Counted from the first letter of the stretch, positions 17,401 through 31,755 are shown. The stretch: 64,000 nt of DNA from Dirofilaria immitis (GCA_024305405.1 JAKNDB010000109.1:4216001-4280000), one strand, 5' to 3'. Notes: a model not told the origin generated them from the sequence alone. Numbers and translations: made by a program.

Positions 17401-19508
17401 AGTAAATTTTATTTATTTTAATCACTTTCCGTAACTGCATATTAGAAATTTCTTGTGGATAAAAGAAGAAAAGGCAGAGGACAAAATGAATCTACAAATA
17501 CGGGCACGCAAAGCAAGACAGCATAAAATAATCCAATACAATAATCTCACAAGAATTTTTCTAAAATGAAATGAATAACTTAATCGTATGTCAGCGAGGC
17601 GAAAAAACTAAGTGGAAAATTATTAGTGTGCCTGGTTATTGAGGAAAGTAAACAAAGCATTGTACCAAAAGTAGTTGTATTTCAAGCATTCATAAAGTTT
17701 GTTACAATAGAAAACATCAGATACATACTAATCATTGTCAAATTATCCGTGCAGAATTATTAAAAAATGTACAAAACAAAAGGAATTGTTCAATAAATTT
17801 AGTTATCAAATAAGTTTATTGCAATAATTTTTAACTTGAAATTTCCTCAAAACAAAACAATGCTAAAGACGACAAAAAAATTCAACAAAAAGGTTGTAAA
17901 AACAACTGGAGAACAATAAAACAAAAAGTCTTATCTTAAAAAACAATGTAAAATATATTATTTCTCCAGTGTTATGTTAAGGAGTTAACAAAAGGTAATA
18001 ACGATCGATGTATAGTTTGAAATTTTTATGATGAAAAGTTATTCAAAATTTAAAAGTAACAATTTCTAATAAACTAATACAATTTGAATTATAATAATGT
18101 ATGTGTACTCATATCAGATCGTATGTCTATTTATTAGAAAAATACTAGAAAATAAGAGCATTTCGACCATTTGTTTCATTGAGCATTCAGTCGTTTATCA
18201 AATGATAACGTAATTGCTTCGTTCATTTAAGAATGTTTAATGTTATCCATTGTTCATTCAAGTTAGAAGTGTATTTTTCTTATTTGAAAAAAAAGTGTTC
18301 TATAAAAAGAGTGCTTCTTGATAAAACGAGTGCTCTTAATTTATCCGAATAAGTTATCGAATAGTTCTTGATACACATGTTTAAAATATGTTTGAAGGTA
18401 TCAGTCATCTTATGGTTTATCATTCATTTATCTATATCAAAATTTCCCTACGAACATTATTTTAGCGAAAAGAGCACTGTCATAACTCATACAAAATTAT
18501 AAGGCAAAAGATTATTTACTGTTTGATACCTGCATAAAAGCTTCATAAATTTCATGAACTGCATCATTTGTGCATCGGAATGCAAGAATGGTGCATTACA
18601 AATGATTGTACTTTCCACAGTAAAATTCCAAGAGCATGCTAAAATTCCTCTGATTTGCCAGGCAAGTAATCCATAATATAAGTCTGCATCTTTCATTACC
18701 AAATAAGGCTTGGTAGATCTATATTAAAATTGAATTTTCATCGGTATCGTGATATTAACTCTTTCAGCCGTGATATACTGCACTTCATTTTGCATGCAGA
18801 ACATTGGATGATTATATTTTAAGTAGAACTTACACAGGCTAGCTATGCTTCAACTGAAATGTAATATAATCCCAAAAAATCTTAAGTTTTCAGTTTTGAA
18901 TTCTAGAAAACACGTTCTACGATGCTTAAATTAAAACATGGTGAGAAAATGATAAACATCCAGCGTCTTGGCATTCAACATGAAAAGAAATACTTAACCA
19001 AAATGTGTAAGTACGATTGAGTGCACTTAGATTTGAAAGCAAGCTATTCAGAAGGAGCTACCAAAAGCTTTTCTAAAATTTGCTGGTGAAAACATATGCA
19101 AATCGAATCTCTTACGCGAAGAATAATAAATATTTGCAAATCGAGGAGAATAATATTTTCATTCTTATTCTGAAAGAAAAAGAGTTAAGAAGGAATAGAA
19201 GGATTTGGAATTATTATTCACGAAGCATAGTTTGATACGCATTTGAACACAACTGCTAACACTTTCAGAAGTAGGAATAACAAGATTCTGAAATTTCTTT
19301 TTTATGTTGAAAGTGTTGGAGAACAAATTTAGAAATGTATCATATTTTTTCTAAAAGTTGATAGCCATATATGGTCTAATTTATTTTCCATTACATTACA
19401 TGCAAACAATAATTGAAATAAATAAGGATTGATAAAAATAGCCCCTTTGTAAGTATCCGGCAATTTGAGCCTAGCCAGCAATTAATGACTACCTATATGC
19501 AACCAATA

Positions 19509-19560
19509 TTAAGTCGGTGCAAAAGTAATTATAGTCTTTGCATGGTCCGTATGTATATAC
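19509..19560 (+). mobile_element. Mariner-like terminal sequence, degenerate
   Basis: The stretch TCGGTGCAAAAGTAATTA preceded by TTAAG resembles the well-known mariner end (core GGTGCAAAAGTAATTGCGG). About 900 bp downstream is somewhat richer in GC but contains many stops, and I recognise no transposase. No clean second inverted repeat was found. If real, this is an old, decayed copy. Confidence 0.35.
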
Positions 19561-21813
19561 TCAAACTTGAAGAAAAACATAACTCATGTGATTTTTTTCT
19601 TTTAAATTCAAAATGAATTATAAAACGAAAGCAATTCCTATTGCTATCGACCTACTTAATCCACAAAGTGATAAGAATTATGCAATACACTAATGATTAA
19701 CAAAGTGATTCAAACATAGGAAAGTTTGAAAGTTGACAATGGTAAGTTGAATCCAATCGCTAAAGCTATATTCTTAGAGTTTATACGAAAGTTTCCTGAA
19801 TGGCGAACTTAACCTGCACCATTCTTTCGTCATTCGGCATTTTTGGCAAATTGCAAGTGTGAAAAAGTTCAGTGAGTCAATGTTCCAGAACGGACCGACA
19901 ATCAAAAAAATCATCTTCCAATTATTGTTTGTCACATGCAGCAGCAGTAGCCTCGGTCAGGCTGTGAGTGATCACGACGAAAATGGTCGCGCAAGACAGT
20001 GACGATTAATGATGAGGCGAAGAAGAAACTTCAAAACCAAATTTCCCAAAACTAAATTTGCACTGAAAGAATTCATGTCATTGTTCATGATTCATCCCGA
20101 TTTGGTTCATTTAGAGCTTTCTGAATCATTTGCTTAAAACTTTCTGAATTCCGAAATTTTTACGTCTGAGCAGTATATTGATTAGATTTATTGAAAACTA
20201 TAGTGTCTGCAACCGGCATCACTCAACATCAACATCAGAAAGAACCCAGCCCTGAACGCATTAAAAGCTGAATAAATTGCCTATGAAGCTTTGCTTCAGT
20301 AATCGATTATCATTGCAATTATTCCAAACACTTTTTGAAAAGGAAATATTTCAAAAATCAGATAAACAAAGATGCCTTCAGCAATTCACTAAACTGGGAC
20401 GCATAGGCTTTTATAATACAGCAATAAGTAAGTTTAGTTCGTGGAAGTAAGCTTAGTTCGTGCTGGCAAAAATGAGTCAATTGTTATAATTTTTACTTTG
20501 ATTATTAAGATGTGATTAAAGTTTTTACAGTAATTTAAAATTCATTGACCCCAAAATAATTAAAGCAATGTGCTTAATCCTAAAGTCAAAAGTATTCATT
20601 CCCACCTTGATATTCTTCATTTCTTTAGTTGTGTCTTTTCTTTTTTTTTTTTTGTCTTCTAAAATTTTTGTCTTCTAAAGAAGCACTAAGTTATACTTAT
20701 TATTTACCAAAATCAAAAGGGTGAGAAAAAGATTAAGTGATTTTCGAAACATCTGGCCTAAAAACTGGTTGTTGAAAACGGTATACAATTTGATGACTAA
20801 TTGTTAACACTGATTATAGTGGTAAAAGTGACAATGATAATGATAGCAAATAATTAAGAAAAATGAATAGGAATTATTAGATGATTAGCAACTATATTCT
20901 ACCTTAGATTTAAGTTTAACCAGTGGGATTCCAAATCCAATCTGAAAAAGTGTCGTAATGTTAGTAATTTCGTTTCTAATTTCATTGACCAATGACAAGA
21001 AATTGTTTGTTAACAATGATTGATTCACTTGACATTATAATTCAAAATAAATATTTATTAAAATAATCTGAACTATTCGGTTCTGTCGCTTAAATTCATG
21101 ACTTAGTATTAGTCTGTTCATCAGACTTTTTCTTTGATGGTGTTTTTATAGTTAAATTAGATGAGATTTCCCATTAATTTGTACATTTGCTTTACATAAG
21201 TCCTATTTGCAAATAATTTAGTAATTTCTCCAACAAATAATTTAGTACTTAAAGTTACTTTACGGTTGGTACACGAAGTTCGCTTGATACCGAAGTAATT
21301 TTGATATTATTGGTAATCTGGAAGTTTCTAATCTGTCCTTGAATCTCCTATTATTTTGAGGAGGTGGATAATAAATGATTCCAACTAACAAAATTTAAAC
21401 AAGGCAACAGTCCAAATCGGTGGTATTACTACAGTTACTGCACACTTGCCCAGTTGATTTTCAACGGATATTTTATTGCGAGTTATCTAACGAAAAGCCA
21501 CTTAAAAATCTAGATAAAATAAAACACAATTGTGTTGTTACATGAAATTATGCTGATAAATAAATTCGCTTTAATTTTGGTTCATTTTTTTCTTCGATTA
21601 TATTTCATTTTTTTCCTTGAAAGCTAAGCCTTAATTTATGAGATAGTTTTGAAAATGACAGCTAATTTTATAAAAATCCTTATTGTTATCTTTAAAATTC
21701 TGACTGTTGTCATTCAATTTTGAATTTGAGGTTGATATTTCTAATAAAATAAATTTCAAATTAAAAAAGCTCCAAAAAAGTATCAAACTGAAAGTTGCAA
21801 ATTTATCGATATT

Positions 21814-22336
21814 TGTGACAATCACAGCTCGGAGAAAGCCGAAGATGTAAGTAGATGTATAGAGATGGGAGTGTTAAAAAGTCAAATAGTGATGCGGCAA
21901 GTAAAAAACAAAAATCGTATGCAAGGCACATTGAAATTTAAATAGCGCACCATAGTTACAAGGAGGTCAAGAAGCTGAAAGGATAAAGATGTTTACTGTC
22001 AAAGCATTCGATTCACCGGTCAACAAAATAAGGTTAACTATCAAGAGGCGACATGTCGGAGGAGACATAGAGAGATAGAGCTCCGAAGGATTTAAGAGGA
22101 AAGGATTTTGAAGCTAAAGTCAGTTACTCGAAAATTTACTCGAAGAGTTCGAGACAATTCAAGTTTAACTCGAAAATCACGGTTTTCAACGACACGAACA
22201 CGAGAGTAGTAAAGCGAAAGAAGAGCCAAAAAGCTAAAATGAAGATACGACACTGTAATCATTATATAAATGCGATATTGTGTTATAATATCTCATAAAT
22301 TCAAATAAAATCTATAGTTGACCTAACTGAGTCACA
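21814..22336 (+). mobile_element. Probable solo LTR (523 bp)
   Basis: The block begins TGTGAC and ends GTCACA, the usual TG...CA ends of a long terminal repeat. It is richer in G and C than its surroundings. Near its 3' end it has a TATA-like TATATAAAT (about 22264) followed by AATAAA (about 22303), the spacing expected of promoter and polyadenylation signals in an LTR. The 5 bases before it are ATATT and the 5 after it are ATATC, a target-site duplication with one mismatch. No second LTR, primer-binding site or polyprotein is seen nearby, so a solo LTR left by recombination is the simplest reading. Orientation follows the TATA/AATAAA order. Confidence 0.6.
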
Positions 22337-23478
22337 ATATCCAAATGGCCAATCTCTATTTAGCAACCTCCAATCAACAACAAATAAAGAAGAGGTTTCT
22401 TTCCTCCAATTCTGAAAAAAGAGAAAGAAAGAACTAAATTTTATTTCGCTCAACACACGTAGTATATAATTGATGCTATATCCATGAGATTGCTTATTGC
22501 ACAATAAACTGGACCAATTATTCAAACGTAATAGAAATAAAATGTAAATTGATGGAAAACCGGTGTTGGATATTTGATATGACAACATCGGAGATTGCAA
22601 AATTCAAATAAATAATAATCAGTGACAGTAGGCATGCTTTTCAATGCATAAAATTATCCTGCAACAAATAAATAAAGTCGCATCTTTAAACGAAAAATTT
22701 TTGTCATTTTTAATACTGCAGACTTTTCCGAAATAAAACAAATGATATAACAAATTATTTTAGGAAAAACAGAATTTCAAATGGATATCGTTACATGATG
22801 AAACACAAAATGAAGTATACGCCGTTTAGCAAACTGGAATGGACACTTGGATTTTATTTACACTTACATGTAATTGTAAATTATGGGAGCAACAAAGTAT
22901 CAAAATAATTTTGTATCGTTCAATTGTACAGAAAAAAGCCCATCAGTAATTCACTTTTTATTTCCGAGGAATTGATCCTTTTTTTTGCTTTGTTCATACA
23001 TAATTGTATTTTAAGCATATCAATTATACTGCGGTTTTTTTAGACTAAACTGAACTTTGTGAATCTTGCGTGAAACTATCTTCAAACAACGCTGAGATTA
23101 TGTTTTCAATAAGTATAGTTTCATAGTTTATAATTATACTCATATCTTTCTTTCAAATTATCATCTGTCATTTCCTTTGAGCATGTTATGAATTAATTAA
23201 TTTGTTAATATGAACAAGTTCGACTGAATCTGAAAATGAATTCTATTCATTTTATTACAAAATAATGAGACTTACTTGAATTCTTACTAGATGTCATATT
23301 GTTTCATATAAATGTAGAAAAAATGATTTGTTAAAATTAATTAATTTATTGACTCTTTTTCCCCACATTTTTGCTTTCTTTTAAAAAAAACTTCCTCTCG
23401 AAGTTCAAAACAAGGCTTTGAATTAATTCAATTTTATTATGAACTGGATTGGTTGTTATGTAAGTATGATTTAGAAGT

Positions 23479-23602
23479 TATATTATTACATATCCCATTA
23501 ATATATCCAGAGATCAAGTGCTTATGATAACAAAAACTTCTATATTATTACATATCCCATTAATATATCCAGAGATCAAGTGCTTATGATAACAAAAACT
23601 TC
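23479..23602. repeat. Perfect 62-bp tandem duplication
   Basis: Two identical 62-base copies lie head to tail (23479-23540 and 23541-23602), each from TATATTATTACATATCCC to ACAAAAACTTC. The perfect identity in noncoding DNA means a recent duplication or an assembly artefact. Confidence 0.9.
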
Positions 23603-24486
23603 TCGAAGGAACATAAGCCAATCATTCAATTTTCTTCCGCGACAAAGTCGACTTATAAAATTTCTTCATTGTTTTCTAAATTTGGTCATGACATTTAATG
23701 CAGTTGTTTTAGATCCATTCCTTTCTTCCCACAGCAGTCCTTATCTCCTTGTTTCAGTAATACTAATTCGTAAGAAATAATGTCCTTTTCATCCCAAAAG
23801 AACGCATTATGTTTGCTTTCCAGACTTTAATTTTTCTAAAATTCCAACCTTCTCTTCAAATAATTCAAATAGATTAGCAGACCGATAATGATCGCTAATT
23901 AATTTTGCGTTTGATGATGGGACTAAAGCTTTCTCTCGTCAAATTGTTAACCTTGACAAATGCGTTTTAATTTTTTAATACCCAGTTTTCACTCAGTTCC
24001 CTTAGCCTGTTATCTTTTCTTTTGCATTCTTTCTCTTTGTTCCTTCTATTATTTAATTAAACTGCATTATTTGATAAAATCTGACATATATCGCATATTT
24101 TTTCAAAAATTTCTCACGTACTTTATCAAAGAAATATATTCTTATCATACATAAATTTCTGAATTGGTCTAATGTTAACAAAGAACCACGAATTGATCTG
24201 CTATCCTGGATCACTAAAAAGAAAAAAACTATTTCAGACAACATGTTGTCTGATGATGTGACTACAAAGAGATATATTTAACCGTAGGTTCTGTAAAAGA
24301 AATTTATAATAACTACTGCTAATTTGTCCATCAATAATAGAAATTTCTTAATTTCTTTCTACCAGTATATTTAATACATAGCAGAAATATCATTTCCAAT
24401 TAGAATCATAGGCAAAGAATTTGATTAGCGATAAATCACAAGTATTTAGGTAACGAATTAATTATTGGCTGATTTTTCAGGTGTAT

Positions 24487-24543
24487 TAAAAAGCTGGATC
24501 AACTTTATATATATATATATATATATATGTAAACTTATATATA

Positions 24544-24580
<37 letters not shown>

Positions 24581-24669
24581 TTATATATAAACTTATATAT
24601 ATATATATGTTTATATATATATATATATATAAACTACATATATATATACAAACTTAATCCAGCTTTTTA
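24487..24669. repeat. TA-repeat block bounded by 13-bp inverted repeats
   Basis: TAAAAAGCTGGAT at 24487-24499 is mirrored exactly by ATCCAGCTTTTTA at 24657-24669. The 157 bases between are almost pure (TA)n, broken by GTAAACTTATATATAAAC-like segments. The whole could fold into one long hairpin. It is either a small inverted-repeat transposon filled by microsatellite expansion or a cruciform-forming repeat. Confidence 0.7.
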
Positions 24670-27282
24670 GATAGTGTATGCGTTTGAAAGCTAGCTTAGC
24701 TTGAAGCATGAGATTTTCAAGCAACTTAGCCTGGCAATATTCAGCAAATTAACTCTCATGTGATAAATTGAATATGGCATTATTTGGTGTGATATTACTG
24801 CTGAGATGATAACTCATCTTCCAATAAATTCCTTTCCGAGAAGAAAAAACGAGCACTCTCCATCATTTTTACATTCAGTATGCTTCTAGTACACATCTTC
24901 AATTTCATTAATTCTGATATTCCTTTCAGGCTTTCTTGGCTCGTTTCATAAAACTCAATGTAGATTACTGAAACTAAAAATACCTGTAGATGTTCAGTTT
25001 TCTGAGTCCAACATTTAGTCAATTCCTTTCGAGCCTAAACATCATTGAGCAAAAGTATGAAGCTATGCTAATATTGTAAAGAATTTCTTTCTTTTTTAAA
25101 GAATTTATCGGATATTTCTTTTTAAAGGAATTATCTGATGAAGATGATTCTGACTGAGAAAGAAAAATTCACACAGTTTTTTTAAATAATTTAAATATTC
25201 CTACAGAATAATTAGTTATCTGTTTGAAAAATTACTAATATTTATGTGGTAGTAAAAACTAATATTTGAAGACGAAAGAAAGATTGATTTTACGATAATC
25301 TTTTGTATGATAAGCATTACTGGTTTTTGATAAATTTCATCAAATTATCCAAATCTAACAAATGTGTACATGCAGTAGCAACTTACTATATTCATAATAA
25401 AATGATGAAGGAATGAAAGGGACATCAAGAGGAAGAGCATGAAAGCATGAAATTTTATGTTAAAAAAAAATAAAACTGGCTCATTTAAAAACAATACATA
25501 CATAAGACCTAATTTATTTTGAATAAGAAGATGTGGATCCCATTAAAATCATCTTTTTTCTACCATTCTTATAATTATACCTATTATCAATAAGCGATGA
25601 TTTCCTTCTCTTGTCGAAATTATCAATTAAAAGACGCAAAAACAACAATATCACGGAAAATTTTGTTCACTGCTTCGAACAGAACAAATACATTTGGACT
25701 GTAAATGCTTGCTTCGTTTCCGCTGGTTGCTTATAAATTTGTATAGGATGCCAATAAAACCAAAGCAAAATTATTCCCTTTTCACTAATTTCCCTTATTT
25801 AAAAGGATACTTTTTTCTTTCCCATTCTCAATTTACTGTTAAATTATGAATTCCTGAATTTATCAAGTAAATTTCGAACAATTTTTAATTCTATATTAAT
25901 GAATTACTGACTGTGCAACTACTTGATTGACAATGCGTTATCGAAATTAATAGTTTGGAATAAATTTTGTTGATCTATCATAAATTTCCAAACTTCTGAA
26001 ATATTTTCTCGAAATTTTTAAATTACTATCAGTGCTATTTTCTCTTATAGATTGTTCTGTCTATACAAAATTTACTGTCCGATTTATGAAAAATTTTGTT
26101 TTTATTAAGCTCTTTGTCATTTATCCCATCCTATGCAAAGGCAAAGCTCACACTGTTCAGCTAGAGCCCAAATTTTCATTTGATGAACTTTAAAGTGAAC
26201 TTTTGCATCTCTTCGTCAACTAAAATTTGTTCCGGACTGTTAGAACTATTTGAACAGTTTGTCCTTTTAAAAGATAGCTAAAAAGGAATAACTGCTCAAA
26301 ACAAATGATGGAAAGAATATATTAGAATATTATTCAGTTCTTCCTTTAATAATTTTTCCTCACAATGTGTTTATATAAATTTTCCTCTTTTTTTTAAAAA
26401 TTTCTTAAAAATTAACTTAAAATTTCAATTTTTTGAGGTTATATTTTATTCTTTAATTAATTCTAAATTTTGAGCAAAATTTATTGGATTATAATTTACC
26501 GAAAATTTCCTTTTGTTGCTATGGTGATTTTTTTATTTGTAGTTTTTAAGCTATATGTAAAAATCAATGGTTTACTTTATAGAGTTACTATAACTGATTA
26601 AATATTACTTTGACTTCATTTATGAACATAGGCAATAACTGATACAACTTAATCATTTGTTATTATCAGTCATTAAAAGAGGTTTTTAGTAGAATGTTAA
26701 AGTCGTGTTATTTAACTCTGTATTATTTTTTATTTACTTATCCACTATTATCCAGAGTTTGACACAATTCCCTACGCACAGATACTCATATTAGCATTTG
26801 AACTTAAAATTTAGTTCATCTTTCCCTCAGACAAAGAGAAGTTATTATTTCAGTGATACCAGTTTTTATTTCCCGTATTCTTACTGATGAATAAGCCTCA
26901 TGATCTAGATAGATTATTTTAGTATCTGCTTACACATATGATTAGTGTAAGGGCAGTGATCAGAAATTTCAAAGTTACTCCATCGTAACATTTGTAAATT
27001 CTAATATTCTATCTCCTGTCACTTTTTTCTTGATGTTTTCTTATGATTTCTAGTTTTTTTCTGTTTCTTCTCCTAGTAACTTTGAATTTATCATTTATTA
27101 GATCTTTCGTTTGCATAAATTCATCACTAATGTCGCAATGGAAAAAGCTGTTGATCAATTTTTTTTTTTAACTGATGGTAAATATACTGCAACAAATGCA
27201 ATAAATGTTGCGAAAATTATGAACTAACTAACATTGAGACCTATATACCTATATTTGTTCTGTTGTTCAAGCAAGATAAAAA

Positions 27283-27344
27283 TTTCTTGGGGGTGAACTG
27301 GCAGTTGTTGACATTTCTTGGAGGTGAACTGGTAGTTGTTGAAG
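27283..27344. repeat. 31-bp tandem pair
   Basis: Two adjacent 31-base copies share TTTCTTGG-GGTGAACTGG-AGTTGTTGA with about three mismatches. Noncoding context. Confidence 0.75.
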
Positions 27345-29728
27345 AAAAGAATGAAGAAAAGTTCATTTGTGTTTTGTTTTGACGTGTATCCAACTCAAGT
27401 AGCATATTCATTCTTTTAGAAGTGTATATTTCCGGAATCAAACGATCATTAAATAGAATAAGAAATACGTAAAAGGGCAAGGGAAGGGCGACTGATTGGA
27501 AAAGTGTTTATGTACAATTAAAATTTAGGATTTGTCTGGAAAGGGATAGTTAAACAGTTCGTTTAAAAGGAATGAATCGGAAAAAGATAGAATGAAATGA
27601 AGTCTTGTATAAATAGACTGATGAGTGTTCAAGGACATTCATCTTTCATCTTAATTATGCAAAATGAACTGATAACCTATTCCTCTGAACATCTCTGACT
27701 TAAGCCTAAATAAACGATAACAATAACGATAACAATATAATAGCAGCACATATATTGATCCACATGCATCAAATTTTTTTGTTAGTGTTAAATAGCGTTC
27801 AGTGTCATATATCGATCATCACGGCTTTGTACTTTGTACTTAGATGAACTCGAAGATAAGTAGATAGGCAAGTTATCATCTGTTCACCTACTCTAGAAAT
27901 GATGGAAATCATTATTTTATAAGGAATGCGCTAAGTTTATTTGATTAATGTCAGTATCACTTCTTTGTCAAAACTTAATTTCATCTCAAAGTGAATTTTA
28001 TGCATTACATAATACTTCTAGAACAGCAATCTTTCATAATTCAATAAATTTCTAATCTGATGATCCAATATTGAAAATTTAGAGTTGGTCGTTTAGTTAA
28101 CGATATAAAAATTATCAGCCTATTAAGGCATTTTGAGATAATTTTTGATAACAGTTCCAAATATTTGCAATTAATTTTAATTATATTCCTGGATTTATTT
28201 TTCAGTAGTTATATTCATCGTTAGAGAATCATTCCACTGATATTTTGATCATTTCAGATCTTATTCGATATTATTTGATTTTTTTGTTTTTTAAAATAAC
28301 TATTCTTTATTTATAACAGCACGTTTTTTGTTGGAAAGACAAGTATTTCCCATGAAAATGATTTAAACTTCAAGCAAGATCAATGGTTTGAGATTTGCTG
28401 ATCTTTTCAATAATTCAAGCATTGATTGGTTATTTTCGTCCCTCTCCATTCGATTCGATTTTTTGTATTTGATTTAAATACAGTTCTTAGGCTATCGATG
28501 AAGATGATCCATTTTAATTCTTTAATAAAACATGGCATTGAAGTATAAAGTATTTATTAGAAAAAAAATTTTTTTTCAGAAGATGAAAATATAAAATTTC
28601 AAGTAAATTTTTGAGGAAGTCAAAAAAATAGAAAAATGATTTTTGATCTACTATTTTCCTTGATAAATCAAGATTAACAATAATTGCATCTTTAATATGA
28701 TCCTTTTATAATTCTGACCTACTTCAAGCAAATGAATCTTAAATTGTAGTGAAAATGTTCTATAATTAAATAGTTTTGATAAATTCTGAAGGTTAAGTTC
28801 TTGTTTTTCAAAAAATCTTCGTATATAGGGATTAGAAATCAAAATGCAAATAATGATGTTATTATCAGTAAATTTGATACACGGTGTGTATGTGAGAAAT
28901 TTGCTTAAGTCAATTATTCTCAAGGAATAGAATTTACACAATTTTATTTATCTTGCTTGCTTTTTTCACGTCTTTCTAGATTAATTTCAGGAAAAAATTG
29001 GAAGTCACATGCTTGATTTAGCGAGAACACTTGAAGTCTTATCAAAATAGGATCTCTTCAATTTCTATGCAAACTTTTTTTGAGAACTTATTTAGCTTTC
29101 TTGCTATCAGGTCGGAATTGCGTGTAAGCAAATAAATGATGAGGAAAATGTCACAATATTTGCATATAAAAACACGGTATCGTTTATTTTTGAGAATTTT
29201 TATCATATCACCCAGTTGAATTGGATAAAAACTGGAAAAAGAAGGAAAAGAATTCAAGAAATAAATGACAATTTTACATACCAGGCATATCACGTTGATT
29301 TATTCAAAACACGCGGATTTGATTGAGTTATTTCGAAAAATTGTTTCATCAGAATGCAATCAACAAATATCACTTTTTCGCCACGAGAGAATGCTTTATT
29401 TCATAACCCGAAGCTAATAGTGCATATTTTGCTGATTTGTTTTTATCTATTGACCTTATGATTGGAATTATAATATCAATTATAGATTAATTCCCCTTCA
29501 TCCTTCTGGATGGTTTCTTATGCAACTTTTAACATCAAACTTGTGAGAGAACAAAAAATACCAGCATTAAGTATTAAAGCCAAAAAAACTTTAAATTCTA
29601 ATATTCGACGTTTTTTTGCTTTAAAAAACTGTTCATGCTGAAAAAGATATACATTTACATGGAATTTCTTAATGTATTAATTTTTCTCAAATTTAGTTGT
29701 TACCCTAAAAAGTCGGTTACTAAAAGAT

Positions 29729-30156
29729 ACGTTTTCAGGAACAATCTAAAAAGTCTGGACTGATTACAAGCAAATATAGTAGGACTATTTGCCTGGAATT
29801 TTACTTTCGTATAAAGGAGCTGTTTGAATAATTGAATGTTTCCTAGCAAATTACCTTCCCATTTGCGATGCTTCACTTAACTATACCAATGATGTCATTT
29901 GTTGAAAACAGTGTTTTCAATAAAAACAATTAATATTTCAAAAATCAAATAGTTCAAAATTTTTTTTGCTTCGTTTCATGAAATAATTTCCTTAGAAACT
30001 GTTTAATTATGAACAGGAATTCAAAAGCAATTTTTTTATTATCAAAATTAATCCGCCTTTCTTAATTTTATAGGTCGTTGGGTTTATGATAGGGGTTAAG
30101 GATTTACGTTTTCAAGAACAATCTAAAAAAGTCTGGATTGATTACAGGCAAATATA
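29729..30156. repeat. Dispersed direct repeat, two copies of about 50 bp
   Basis: ACGTTTTCAGGAACAATCTA at 29729 recurs as ACGTTTTCAAGAACAATCTA at 30106. Similarity continues through GTCTGGA-TGATTACA-GCAAATATA in both (29729-29778 and 30106-30156), about 377 bp apart. The origin is unknown: remnants of a repeat family or a local duplication. Confidence 0.7.
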
Positions 30157-30265
30157 AGTTTATAACAAATAACTGGTATCCATGCATCAATACAGGCATT
30201 CGTCTTTCCTGTCATTTATCAAGTTTGAAATTCTTATTTACATATACACAACATATAATATAGAC

Positions 30266-30327
<62 letters not shown>
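30266..30327. repeat. (TA)n microsatellite
   Basis: About 60 bases of alternating TA, with one phase break near 30299. Confidence 0.95.
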
Positions 30328-31755
30328 CTGGACACAAGTGACGCGCTAAGCTTCTACAATATTTCTTTATTTAAACTTTTATTAAGATTTTTTAATCGGA
30401 TTTGTATTCAAAATAAAGTGGAAGTAATATTATGTTGCATCCGACAGGAAGGATATTTCGAAGCTTGTTCAGGAATTTCGAATTTATTATTTTTTTTTAT
30501 AAATATAACTGTGAAAAACAGTGTGGAATAAAGAAAAATATAGCGTTTACATAAAAGGGCTGCAGGATGTTTTCGTACAGCTTGTGAAGAGAAAATGAAA
30601 AGCAGATCGATTTCTAGCTTAGAAATGGAAAAAAACTTATACAGTTATTTTCAGAACCACACACTATCTGTTTCACTAATAACAAGGTTCTTGTTTCTAG
30701 ATTTTCTTTTGTCTCTCTTCCGTTTTTAACTCATTTCCACTTCTTTTTATCATCAATCCCATCTTCTTGCTTATTTCAGGTATAATGTTTTTCAATAGCT
30801 TTTTCCTTATGCTGCAATCACTGACTGTTCATTAGTTGTCAGATTTCTTATCTTTCCTCAACAACAAATTTAGTGATAATGCTCGGAATTTTTGTGCATA
30901 ATACCTCCATATTCCCATTTGTTTTCATTTGTGAAATCAGCCATGAATGTGCGCTTTAGCGTTCAACACTTAGCTCTGCTGTTGCAGTCAATCATTGCTC
31001 AAACATGTTAATGAAATAGATGATTATTCATTTCGATGATTACAACATCGAGAAATCAAAATCGCTAAACCGTAGATTGACGAATTTTTGAAAGTCTCAT
31101 GATTTGTAGATAACTGTTATAAAATTTGGATTATAGAAAACACGGATGTGAGCACTAACTGCCATTGTTGGAAAGTTTTAGAACAAGATCGGTTCTTACG
31201 CTAACAATGAATATCTTTCGTATTTTCTACTTTTATTTTACTTGATATAACTACAATAAAATGTAAAATATTAGACATAATCTCATTGCTCCAAAAAATT
31301 CATATACAAATAATATGCTTTTTAATTAAGTGATAAAATTTGATTGATGTCATTGAATGAAACGATGAAATTCGATTCGGAAGTTTTATAATTAGAAGTA
31401 TCGTCAGCAGTCTACATATTCTGCAAAAAGTACTTCCTTCCAAATACTAGTCGAAATTAGTCCAAAAATTTTGCGTAATACTCATGCGTGCAAAGGAATC
31501 CAGTAATAGTTAGTTAAGTAGATTAACGTTCCTTAGGATAAAGCAAGAATTAAGATCAAAAATCTTTTTATTATACTTTCCCAAATATCCGTGTCCATTC
31601 ATTGATGCCACTATTGCTACAATTTTTTTATTTTTCTGAATTTTTATTTACCATCTCAATTGTCGATGCAGTAAAAAGATATTTCAGACTTTTAGAAAAC
31701 GTCGCTATTTATTTCAGATTTGTATTTTACATTACTGTTATTTAATAATTTTAGT

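Larger units (their letters stand above)
13759..31755. other. About 18 kb AT-rich region without a recognised protein gene
   Basis: No exon chain with conserved protein sequence was found on either strand. Open frames are short and rich in K, N, I, F and Y, as expected from composition. What it does hold is listed separately: a mariner-like fragment (19509), a solo LTR (21814-22336), a 62-bp tandem duplication (23479), a TA-rich inverted-repeat element (24487), a 31-bp tandem pair (27283), a 50-bp dispersed repeat (29729 and 30106) and a long AT microsatellite (30266). Confidence 0.6.

Noticed and set aside
18487..18702. Minus-strand open frame with fragments resembling kinase subdomain text (HALGILLW)
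   Set aside because: The resemblance is short, in a different frame from the open frame, and no other kinase motif lies nearby.
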